From NCBI RefSeq assembly GCF_023634655.1, contig NZ_JAMKMS010000013.1, positions 81,325-145,324 of the forward strand: a DNA stretch of 64,000 nt, in the 5' to 3' direction. The position numbers were made by a program, and so were the translations under genes. A model generated the notes under the pieces. The model was not told the DNA's origin. It saw only the letters and a program-made list of their open reading frames with translations, and did no database searches. Shown here piece after piece: positions 1 through 8,700 of this stretch; within the stretch, counting starts at the first letter, position 1; the number at the start of each line of letters is the position of its first letter. This stretch comes from Vibrio methylphosphonaticus (GTDB lineage Bacteria; Pseudomonadota; Gammaproteobacteria; Enterobacterales; Vibrionaceae).

Positions 1-1047
1 CTTAGACATGTCTAAATCTGTTCTGGCGGGAAGTGACCCTTTTTTAAGATTAAAGGTTTCTTGAAATTTTTTGTCAAAAATGGCGGCTGCGAGCGCTTTC
101 TGAGCCCCCACATCACCACTGTCTTTTAAATCAAAAAAGGCAAAACTATCAATGTTGTAAGAAAACTGATTCGCCGTTCCGGGCGCTGGTGCACAGATAA
201 AATCTTTACCGGGTACTTTGCCTAAAGCGATAAACTCACCTTTTGCCCAGTCACCCATAATCTGCATCGCTGCTTCACCATTAGCAACCATAGATGTTGC
301 TGTATTCCACTGGCGCTCTGGCGCATCGGCATCCATGTAGTCACGTAACCTCTTGAATTTAATGAGTGCTTCCACCATTTTATCGCTTGCCAGCATTTCT
401 AGGTCAAGATCCACAAATGCCTTTGTGTAGCCATCTGTTCCCAACACACTTAATGCGACCGTTTCAAACATAGTCGCATCTTGCCAAGAGTTCACTCCAT
501 TTGATAACGGTAGGTAACCTGCCGATTTAATAGTATCTGCAACATCAAAAAACTCATCAAGCGTAGTAGGCACACTTACCCCAGCTTTCTTCAATACCTT
601 CGGATTCGCCCACAGCCAATTGACTCGGTGGATATTCACGGGCACCGCCACATATTCACCATCAAATTTCATAATATCGGTCACGACTTTCGGGACTTTG
701 GTATCCCAATCGCCAGCTGTCGCCACGTCATCTAGACTGGTTAAAAAGCCAAGACTTCCCCACTCTTGAATATCGTGACCTTTTATTTGCGCCGCAGAAG
801 GTGGATTACCTGATACAGCACGTGTTTTGAGTACGGTCATCGCCGTTTCACCGCCACCACCAGCCACAGCAAAATCTTTCCAAGTATGCTTTTGCTCTTC
901 AAGGCGTTGCTTTAATGGCTCTACTGCCTTAGCCTCACCACCAGACGTCCACCAGTGAAGCACTTCTACTTCTCCGGCAGAGGAAAGTTGTGGCAGCAAT
1001 GCCGGTGCGCTCATCGCTAGCATCAAAAACAGTTTGTTTATTCTCAT
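1..1047 (-). CDS. Sugar ABC transporter substrate-binding protein (partial, 3' end outside window)
   Basis: Periplasmic solute-binding protein of a CUT1-type carbohydrate ABC transporter. The 349 visible codons run open to the left edge, so the C-terminus is missing. The N-terminus has a short basic start and a hydrophobic signal segment ending near 'LSSAGEVE'. The mature part begins 'VEVLHWWTSGGEAKAV' and carries 'PVNIHRVNWLW' and 'AAMQIMGDWAKGEF', features I associate with glucose/mannose-type binding proteins such as those of Thermus and Pseudomonas. It lies downstream of a two-component system on the same strand, across a 215-base gap filled with tandem repeats. By analogy to the Pseudomonas glucose transporter beside GltR/GtrS, the ligand is probably a hexose, but this is inference. 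The start ATG has only a weak ribosome-binding site. Confidence 0.88.
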   Translation of the reverse strand, partial: MRINKLFLMLAMSAPALLPQLSSAGEVEVLHWWTSGGEAKAVEPLKQRLEEQKHTWKDFAVAGGGGETAMTVLKTRAVSGNPPSAAQIKGHDIQEWGSLGFLTSLDDVATAGDWDTKVPKVVTDIMKFDGEYVAVPVNIHRVNWLWANPKVLKKAGVSVPTTLDEFFDVADTIKSAGYLPLSNGVNSWQDATMFETVALSVLGTDGYTKAFVDLDLEMLASDKMVEALIKFKRLRDYMDADAPERQWNTATSMVANGEAAMQIMGDWAKGEFIALGKVPGKDFICAPAPGTANQFSYNIDSFAFFDLKDSGDVGAQKALAAAIFDKKFQETFNLKKGSLPARTDLDMSK

Positions 1048-1140
1048 GGCGTTCACATTGTCGTCTTACGACACTCGCAGTACACGAGCCATCATAGGGT
1101 GAAAAGAAGATGACACTTAGCTGTCAGCTCAACACGTAAT

Positions 1141-1248
1141 TTTAAAGCTAACCATTAGTTTTAAGTTAACAGTAAGTTTTTAGTTAACAATAAGTTCTAA
1201 GTTAACAATAAGCTTTCAGTGAATAGTAAGCTTTAAGTTAACATTCAA
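1141..1248. repeat. Six tandem 18-bp repeats between kinase and binding-protein genes
   Basis: Six head-to-tail copies of an 18-bp unit, consensus TTTTAAGTTAACAATAAG, start at 1141, 1159, 1177, 1195, 1213 and 1231. Copies differ at one to six positions; the 1st, 5th and 6th are the most diverged. Most copies carry GTTAAC. The array lies 15 bases past the kinase stop codon (minus-strand sense) and about 95 bases before the binding-protein start. Confidence 0.9.
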
Positions 1249-1262
1249 CTTTCAGGTCTAAA

Positions 1263-2717
1263 CTACGCTTCCAGGTTTGGCGGGATAAAAACTTGTACCT
1301 CTAGACCACCAGAGTCTGCGTTTCGGATAATCAAATCCCCGCCTAGTCCGTGAAGAATACTACGGCATATCCCGAGCCCAAGACCGTGACCATCCTTATC
1401 TGTTGCGAGCCTGACATAAGGCTCAAATACGGCGTCCATTTTCTCTTTGGGAATGCCGGGACCTTTGTCTTGAATGGTAACGATGATCCAACTCGGTGTT
1501 TCTTGCACGTTAATAAATGCTCGATCACCATATTTCACAGCGTTATCGACTAAATTGGTTAACACTCGCTTAATCGCCAGTGGTTTAGCAATAAACGGCT
1601 CAACCGGCTCAGACGTTACTGAGACTAAAGTATGCACCTGATTATGCATTTCCGACACATTACGAATAATCTCATTCAAGTCGATGTAGGCATTATTTTC
1701 ATGTAAATCAGTGTCACGAACGCACTGCAATGCGCCTTTCACCATCATTTCGAGTTCATCGAGATCAAGATTAAATTTGTCGCGTTTCGTATCATCGTCG
1801 AGCAACTCAGCACGCAGCCTTAAGCGCGTGATTGGTGTTTTTAAGTCATGAGAAATCGATGAAAAAAGATGTTCCCGATCCGCGATATACTTACGAATAC
1901 GAGTTTGCATACGATTAAAAGCTCGAGTGGCAGTCACCAGCTCCGTTGCACCCTGTTCAACAAGAGGCGGCTGATCAATATCCATACTCATGTCGTTGGC
2001 AGCTTTGGCTAACCGTCTTAATGGTTTCACTTGTGCTCGAACTAGCAAAAAGGTAAGGAGCAATAGCAGTGTGGTTGATGTGAATAAGAAGACCATCTGA
2101 TCTTGAGTCAGCATCGTATCGTCAAGCTGGATGTATGGGGAAGGTAGTAATGCTGCGATATACAACCATTCACCTTCGGCTATTTTTAATTGCACCACCA
2201 GCACTGGCGGATCAAGCGGACCAAGCGTTAACGTGTGGTGTGCCCATGACTTAGGTAAATCATTGAGGAAAATATCGTTTTTTAATAATCTTAAATTTTC
2301 GGCTTTAGAGAATTCGACACTCACCGCTTGGATCGATGGAAGTTTCTCATTCAAGACGTCGCTGACCGATGCCATCGAGGCTAGCTTTAAAGGCGTATCA
2401 GGAATCGGGTCGACAATCAGCTCTTCTTTATTAAACGATACGAAGAAGCGTGTACCACCCATATTACGGATCTGGTCGAGAACAATATGTCGGTATTTGA
2501 TAGGCAACTTTTGAAAGAAAGTCACCGTCGATGCAAACATATTCGCCATACTGGCGGACGTATCTCGGATCCCCGCTAGCTCGTCTTGCTTGGTTTTTTG
2601 ATACCAAATAGCCGTGAGAACACCCTGTGAACACACGACGGCCAGTAGGGTTAACAGCAACGTGCGAGCAACTAACGTATTAAGGTTAAAGCGTCTTAAC
2701 CAGCGAGAACGAGACAT
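1263..2717 (-). CDS. Sensor histidine kinase
   Basis: Inner-membrane sensor kinase, 484 residues. A first membrane helix lies near residues 15-38, followed by a periplasmic sensor region of about 160 residues and a second helix near 210-228. Then come a HAMP linker ('RAQVKPLRRLAKAANDM'), a HisKA dimerisation helix with the phospho-acceptor His near residue 290 ('SSISHDLKTPITRL'), and an HATPase domain with N box 'NLVDNAVKYG', G1 'DKGPGIP' and G2 'GLGLGI'. It follows its response regulator on the same strand and precedes a sugar-binding protein gene, so it probably controls the adjacent transporter. The layout resembles GtrS/GltR of Pseudomonas; the signal is unknown. Confidence 0.92.
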   Translation of the reverse strand: MSRSRWLRRFNLNTLVARTLLLTLLAVVCSQGVLTAIWYQKTKQDELAGIRDTSASMANMFASTVTFFQKLPIKYRHIVLDQIRNMGGTRFFVSFNKEELIVDPIPDTPLKLASMASVSDVLNEKLPSIQAVSVEFSKAENLRLLKNDIFLNDLPKSWAHHTLTLGPLDPPVLVVQLKIAEGEWLYIAALLPSPYIQLDDTMLTQDQMVFLFTSTTLLLLLTFLLVRAQVKPLRRLAKAANDMSMDIDQPPLVEQGATELVTATRAFNRMQTRIRKYIADREHLFSSISHDLKTPITRLRLRAELLDDDTKRDKFNLDLDELEMMVKGALQCVRDTDLHENNAYIDLNEIIRNVSEMHNQVHTLVSVTSEPVEPFIAKPLAIKRVLTNLVDNAVKYGDRAFINVQETPSWIIVTIQDKGPGIPKEKMDAVFEPYVRLATDKDGHGLGLGICRSILHGLGGDLIIRNADSGGLEVQVFIPPNLEA

Positions 2718-2815
2718 TAGGGATTTACCACTCTAGATTAGCGAGTATCGACTTTTGACCGCCTAGAACAAATACCAATTGGAGTCGTCATGGCGGTTCA
2801 TAACTAAATTCAGCG

Positions 2816-2900
2816 AGTAACCATACTTAACTAGTAACAATACTTAACTAGTAACAATACTTAACTAGTAACCATATTCGACTAGTAACCATACTCAACG
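2816..2900. repeat. Five tandem 17-bp repeats overlapping the regulator stop codon
   Basis: Five copies of a 17-bp unit, consensus AGTAACCATACTTAACT, begin at 2816, 2833, 2850, 2867 and 2884. The last two copies include the final codons and stop of the response regulator. The array therefore looks like an outward duplication of that gene's 3' end into the gap before the kinase. Confidence 0.9.
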
Positions 2901-3607
2901 GCAACCGACAGAATATAACCATTGCCACGCATCGTTTTAATGTAGTGTGGGAACTCAGCACTTTTACCTAAGCGATTACGGATTCGGCTTAATTGCACAT
3001 CAATCCCACGTTCAAACGGCAACGCTTCTCTACCGCGAGTCGCAAAGGAAATCGTATCTCTATCTAGCACTTCATTAGGCTTCGACAAAAATAGCATCAA
3101 CAACGCAAAATCACTGCCAGACAAGTCATGATGGCGACTGGTCACCCGATTCACCATACGCTGCGATAGCGTATCAAGCCGCCAGTCACCGAAATCAATC
3201 GTTCTTGGCGGCTGCTCATCTCGGTCTTCATGGATGTGAGCACGTCTCAATAGCGCTTTAATGCGCGCCATTAACTGACGTGGGCTAAATGGTTTTGCAA
3301 TGTAATCATCGGCGCCAATTTCAAGGCCAATAATTTGATCGGTTTCATCTGAAACAGCGGTCAGCATTATGATCGGTACTTGCGAGTCGCGGCGTACACG
3401 TTGGCACAAAGTAAAACCATCATCACCAGGTAACATTACGTCCAGTAAAATTAAGTCTGGATAGCCTTTGGCTTTAATGAACAACTCCATTTCAACACCA
3501 TCTTCTGCTGTGGTGACCTGAAAACCCGACTTACTCAAATATTCATCGAGTAATAAACGGATCTCCTCATCGTCATCTACGACAAGAATGTGTGTCTTTG
3601 GTTGCAT
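2882..3607 (-). CDS. OmpR/PhoB-family response regulator
   Basis: DNA-binding response regulator of 241 residues. The receiver domain (about 1-120) has the acidic pocket 'VVDDDEE' and phospho-acceptor Asp near residue 56 in 'LILLDVMLPGDDG', with the conserved Lys in 'IAKPFSPRQL'. The C-terminal winged helix ends in the usual 'IKTMRGNGYILS' wing. I start at ATG 3607, which has AAGGA six bases upstream; an in-frame TTG two codons earlier is less likely. It is the first gene of a probable regulator-kinase pair, 164 bases before the kinase. Target genes are not visible, but the adjacent sugar-binding protein gene is the obvious candidate. Confidence 0.93.
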   Translation of the reverse strand: MQPKTHILVVDDDEEIRLLLDEYLSKSGFQVTTAEDGVEMELFIKAKGYPDLILLDVMLPGDDGFTLCQRVRRDSQVPIIMLTAVSDETDQIIGLEIGADDYIAKPFSPRQLMARIKALLRRAHIHEDRDEQPPRTIDFGDWRLDTLSQRMVNRVTSRHHDLSGSDFALLMLFLSKPNEVLDRDTISFATRGREALPFERGIDVQLSRIRNRLGKSAEFPHYIKTMRGNGYILSVAVEYGY

Positions 3608-3768
3608 TTCCAATCCTTAATGATTACTTCACAGCCTATAGTGTAAGGCTTTGAGGGATTATTTATCATCGATTCATTAATAAAATTAACACGTGAATAT
3701 TGACTGAGATCACGAAAGTGACACTTATCAAGCCACGTCAAAATTGATAGGGCAAAAAATATTCAACC

Positions 3769-5226
3769 TTATGAAGAGCAACTAATTGTCATCTTCTGTC
3801 CCCATTCAGGCGGTGGCGCCGCTAAAATGGATAATTCAGGATGTTCGTCATAAGGCGTCTTCAATACTGAGAGCAGCGTATTGACCATAGAAAAGTCCCC
3901 CTGCTCTGCCTCTTCGATGGCTTGCTGGGCCAAATAGTTACGTAATATATATTTAGGGTTCACTGCCCGCATTCCATCACAACGCTCACCTATAGATAAA
4001 GGCTCTAGTGAGGCGCGGCGTTCGTAACCTTCTAACCATTGTTCTGCTTCTTCTCTACGACGAAACAGATCTAGAACCGGTATAGAGCCTTGTTTATCTA
4101 AATTCGATAGCGCTCGAAAAAACAGCGTGAAGTCTACTTGATGCCGTTCAATAAATTCAAACGCATCATTGAAAAAGCCCCCATCCTCACTTTGCTTGGT
4201 CAGTAAACCAAATTTGGCTCGCATCTGCTTGCTGTATTCAGTCTGCAAGGTGGCGGTAAACCCTTCAAGCGCCTTGTCTAATTCCGAACGCTCAATGAAC
4301 GGTGACAACGCATGCGCCAAAGCCGTTAAATTCCACAGCGCAATCGAGGGCTGGTTATTAAACGCATAACGCCCCTGATAATCAGAATGATTGCAAATAT
4401 AGCCCGGCTCGTAATCATCAAGAAAAGCAAACGGTCCATAGTCAAACGTCTGTCCTAGCACTGACATATTATCGGTATTCATCACGCCGTGAGCAAACCC
4501 AACTGATTGCCATTGGGCTATCATCTGCGCAGTTTTTGTCACAACTTGATCTAAAAAGTGTGCATAAGGGCGTGTTTGATGGCCACTGTTTGGAAAATGC
4601 CACTCGATAACTTTATCAAGCAGTAACTTCAGTTCGCTGTGTTGACCGGAATAGAAAAAATGTTCGAAGTGACCGAAACGGATATGACTTTCTGCGACAC
4701 GCACTAGCAGCGCACCTGTTTCTGCCTTTTCTCGATATACCGGTGTCTCACTTGCCATCATGCCCAACGCTCGCGTTGTAGCAATACCTAACCCATACAT
4801 AGCTTCACTGCACAAGTACTCGCGAATCGTTGAGCGAAGCACCGCTCGGCCATCCCCCATGCGGGAGTATGGCGTTTTTCCCGCGCCTTTAATATGAACA
4901 TCTTGATGAACCCCATTTACATCGATTATTTCACCAAGAAGCAACCCACGACCATCACCCAAATCTGGATTGTATACGCCAAATTGATGCCCAGCGTACT
5001 TCATTGCCAATGGTGATAAGCCGTCAATAGACTCTATCCCAGACAATACCATCAATAACTCTGGATGGTCGTCTGCATGCTGCGGAAGTTGAAGCTGTTT
5101 AGCTAGATCACCATTCCACGCTACCCATTGCGGTGTGATTAGGGGCTTTGGATTGACGGATGTATAAAAACTCGCGGGAAATTCAGCAAAGCGTGTGGAG
5201 AGATGAACACGGTCCCAAACCGACAT
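3769..5226 (-). CDS. selO: Protein adenylyltransferase SelO (YdiU)
   Basis: Pseudokinase-fold enzyme that transfers AMP from ATP to Ser/Thr/Tyr of target proteins; in E. coli it is linked to redox stress. At 485 residues it is close to the E. coli length (478). Visible marks are 'GDGRGLLLGEI' and 'IKGAGKTPYSR' in the nucleotide-binding lobe, 'HGVMNTDNMS' and 'DYGPFAFLD' for the catalytic and metal residues, and the C-terminal 'ISCSS'. In eukaryotic SelO that Cys is selenocysteine; here it is a plain Cys codon. It stands alone, followed on the same strand by the response regulator 161 bases downstream. Confidence 0.95.
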   Translation of the reverse strand: MSVWDRVHLSTRFAEFPASFYTSVNPKPLITPQWVAWNGDLAKQLQLPQHADDHPELLMVLSGIESIDGLSPLAMKYAGHQFGVYNPDLGDGRGLLLGEIIDVNGVHQDVHIKGAGKTPYSRMGDGRAVLRSTIREYLCSEAMYGLGIATTRALGMMASETPVYREKAETGALLVRVAESHIRFGHFEHFFYSGQHSELKLLLDKVIEWHFPNSGHQTRPYAHFLDQVVTKTAQMIAQWQSVGFAHGVMNTDNMSVLGQTFDYGPFAFLDDYEPGYICNHSDYQGRYAFNNQPSIALWNLTALAHALSPFIERSELDKALEGFTATLQTEYSKQMRAKFGLLTKQSEDGGFFNDAFEFIERHQVDFTLFFRALSNLDKQGSIPVLDLFRRREEAEQWLEGYERRASLEPLSIGERCDGMRAVNPKYILRNYLAQQAIEEAEQGDFSMVNTLLSVLKTPYDEHPELSILAAPPPEWGQKMTISCSS

Positions 5227-5381
5227 AGGTAAACCCTTTTACAGCAAATATGGTGTAATTAGAGTATAGCGGCAAGGATGTAATAAAAAAGCAACAAAAA
5301 GAAAGGTCTTTAGCCTAGAGGAGCACCCAGAAGCCAATATATAGTTGGAATTTGAACTGTCCTCTAAGAAAGCAGGTAGGA

Positions 5382-5480
5382 TTAGATTAGCGCGAGAATG
5401 GCAACCACAGAACCTAGTGAAAATAAGCAAGTACGGCTAATCACGCCAAAATTTGAATGTTGGATCATTTCATTATGCAT
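5382..5480 (-). CDS. Candidate 32-residue membrane micro-protein
   Basis: Unrecognised short ORF with good expression signals. It starts 'MHNEMIQHSNFGVI', then a hydrophobic segment from about residue 17 to 32 ('CLFSLGSVVAILALI') and stop, a layout typical of single-pass inner-membrane micro-proteins. AGGAG lies nine bases before the ATG, and a promoter-like pair (TTGAAA, 17 bp, TAAATT) ends about 35 bases upstream of the start. The gene sits alone between formate dehydrogenase and selO. No function can be assigned. Confidence 0.6.
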   Translation of the reverse strand: MHNEMIQHSNFGVISRTCLFSLGSVVAILALI

Positions 5481-5514
5481 AGGCAATTTCTCCTCTTTAT
5501 TACACTACAATTAC

Positions 5515-5543
5515 AATTTAGTACGAAATGGTCATTTTTTCAA
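5515..5543 (-). promoter_or_regulatory. Sigma-70-type promoter for the micro-ORF
   Basis: On the minus strand, TTGAAA (5538-5543) and TAAATT (5515-5520) are separated by exactly 17 bases. Transcription would begin near 5508, giving a leader of about 28 bases that includes the AGGAG site. Confidence 0.5.
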
Positions 5544-5617
5544 TATTATTGATGCAAATCTTTGAATTAGTACCAACAAAATAATTTTAAGCGCGATAAG
5601 TACACCGGTTATGACAC

Positions 5618-5652
5618 AAAAAAGCGAGAATTAGGTCCCCCCCAATTCTCGC
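5618..5652 (-). terminator. Rho-independent terminator after the formate dehydrogenase gene
   Basis: Nine-base arms GCGAGAATT/AATTCTCGC (5624-5632, 5644-5652) enclose an 11-base loop and are followed on the minus strand by six T residues. It lies 70 bases past the formate dehydrogenase stop codon. Confidence 0.85.
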
Positions 5653-5721
5653 CAGATCGTTAAACAACCTCTATCCATTTAAAATAGATCGTTAGCCCTA
5701 TTTCCATACCAGCAGTTCATT

Positions 5722-8700
5722 TTAATGAGAAAACTCTCGCTGCTTTTCTAAACGCACCGCTGATACTTTAAATTCCGGTATTTTCGCATAAGGATCCGTG
5801 GCGGTATTCGTCAATTTGTTCGCCGCTGATTCGGCAAAATGGAACGGGACAAATACCACCCCAGCTTGCATACGCTTAGTGACAAACGCAGGCGCCGATA
5901 TTTCCCCACGGCGAGAAACCAACACCACAGATTCACCATTCGCGATACTAAGACGCTCGGCATCTTCCACGCTGATCATCACCCTTGGACCTGCTAGGTT
6001 ATCTAACCCCTTAGTTTTTCGTGTCATGGTGCCAGTATGGAATTGTTCTAGCAGTCGTCCTGTCGTGAGCGTTAGAGGAAACGCTTCATCCGGTAATTCG
6101 GCTGCATATTCAAACGCGATAGCTGCCATCGCTCCTTTACCGCGAATAAACTGGTCTTTATGCATGATGCGCGTACCAAATGGTTTTACATCATTACACG
6201 GCCATTGCAGCCCATTACCTCCAATCGACTCCCAGCGGATACCCTTGTATTGAGGCGTGACCTGCGATATTTCTTTGGTAATATCTTGGATACTTTGATA
6301 ATTCCATTCCCCCCCCATCGCATTGGCTATCTCTTGGATAATACGCCAGTCTTCCATGGCATCGCCTGGCGCCTTGACAGCTGGCACTAAACGCTGCACT
6401 CGCCTTTCGGTATTCGTAAAGTGTCCCGCTTTTTCAGCAAACGAATACGATGGAAGTACCACATCAGCTAGCGCGGCCGTTTCGGTTAAGAAAATATCTT
6501 GAACAACAAGGAAATCTAAAGCTTTCAAGCCCTTTAGCACGTGAGCTTGGTCGGGATCACTCAGCACAGGGTTTTCCCCCATGACGTACAAACCTTTCAT
6601 ATCACCGTCACAAGCGGCATCAATAATTTCCGTTAGCGTTAAACCTCGTTCGGTAGGCAATGTGTCACTTTGCCAAGCCTGTGCAAATTTTTCTTGAACC
6701 TCAGGACGTGTCACCTTCTGGTAACCTGGATAGTCCGTCGGTAACGCGCCCATATCACACGACCCTTGCACGTTAGATTGGCCACGAAGTGGATTAATAC
6801 CACCGCCTTCGATACCAACGTTGCCACATAACATTTGTAGGTTTGCAATAGAACGAACGTTGTCGTGACCTGTGGTATGTTGAGTAATGCCCATTGAATA
6901 AAACACTGAGCTGACCTTCGCAGTCCCTATGATCTTCGCCATTTTTTCAATGTCTGCTTTTGGCACGCCAGTAATCAACTCTGCATTGCTCGAGGAATAG
7001 GTTGGTTTACTGACCTCGGCAAATAACTCGTCAAATCCTTCCGTTCGCTCAGCAATATAAGCGTCGTCCTGCCAACCATTAAGCACAATTTGATGCATAA
7101 TGGCATTCAATAACATCACATCCGTTCCTGGGCGATGACGCAAGTAAAGCTCGGCATGGTCGGCCATATCAATACGTTTAGGATCAGCAACCAACAACGT
7201 CGCTCCATTCGCGACTGCTTGCTTAATATGAGAGCCAATAATAGGGTGAGCGGCACTGGTATCTGAGCCAATGATAAAAATGACATCTGAATGTTTGATG
7301 CTTGGAATATCATTGGTCATTGCGCCACTGCCAAACGCGGCCTCAAGGCCTGTCACTGTGGATGAATGGCAAAGACGAGCGCAATGGTCGATGTTGTTAG
7401 TGCCAAACTCGCGACGCAGCAACTTTTGAAAGGCATAGTTGTCTTCATTTGTCGTTTTCGCCGAAGAGAATCCCGCTAGGCTATCACTGCCATGCATGGC
7501 TTTAATTTTTGCAAACTTACTCGCTACGTACTCAATTGTTTCTGGCCAAGATGCTGGTTGCAGTTGTCCAGACTTACGGATAAGTGGCGTTGTCAGTCGC
7601 TCTTCACTGCCAATAAAATCGAAACCAAACCGCCCTTTTACGCATAACATACCTTGGTTAACTGGCGAGGTTTTGTCCCCTTTCACATAACGAATGGTAT
7701 TACTTGCTGCATCAACATACAGCTCAACTCGGCAACCAACCCCACAATAAGTACAAATGGTTTTAACTGGTGTCAGCATCTCTATTCGACTATGCGATTT
7801 ATCGCGTTTATCCACCAGCGCCCCTGTAGGGCACACTTGAACACAAGCACCACATTGCACACAATTACTGTCACCCATTGAAGCATTGCCTGGAAAGCTT
7901 GGGCGATGTGAGGATTCAGAAAAATTCAAAATACCGTGTACCGACTCGGTTTGACAGGCATGAACACAAGACCCGCAACTGATGCAGCGATTGGCATCAA
8001 ATACAATGAACTCACTCGATTTATCTACCGGAAACATTTTGCGGTCGTTGATATCAATCTCACGATAATCCACCTGATATTCAGTGGCGTAATCTCGCAA
8101 ATCACATTGAGTGTTAGCCTGACAGCCACATTCTAGACACCGCGCCGCTTCAGAAATGGCGCGTTCGCTGTCAATATCCAACTCCACTTCTTGATAAGTC
8201 GTTTGACACGCCTCAACATCCAACTGATCCGCTTGCGCTCTTGGTCTTTCGTGCTCTTTCAAATACTCGGTTTGTCGCACTAAGCTTAATCTTTCGGCTT
8301 TATGGCTGTTGAATAGCGCTTGCGTTGGCTTAAAGTGACCTTGCAAAATAAACCGTTCAATCGCGTCGGCGGCTTTCTTACCATCCGCGATGGCTTCAAT
8401 TGCTGTTGCTGGCCCTCGCCTAAAATCACCAATACTATAAATATTGTAACCATGATGCATAGAGTCCGAATCTGACGCCGCCGTACCCCAATCGGTAAGA
8501 GGCAATGCATATTTTCCGGTTTTCAAGAAATCAGTTTCTGGCTTTTGTGATAACGCAGAAATAACGGTATCAAAAGGCTCCACTACCGTTTGGCCCGTTG
8601 ATACAGGGCGTCTACGCCCTGAACTGTCTGGCTCACCTAGCTCCATGATCTCCAACTCAATATGGCTGACTCGCCCTTGAGAATCTGCGCTATTTTCGAC

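Noticed and set aside
1141..1248. Tandem arrays as CRISPR
   Set aside because: Units are head-to-tail without spacers and no cas genes are present.
5239..5430. 63-codon minus-strand ORF
   Set aside because: It overlaps the better-supported 32-codon ORF in another frame and lacks a ribosome site.
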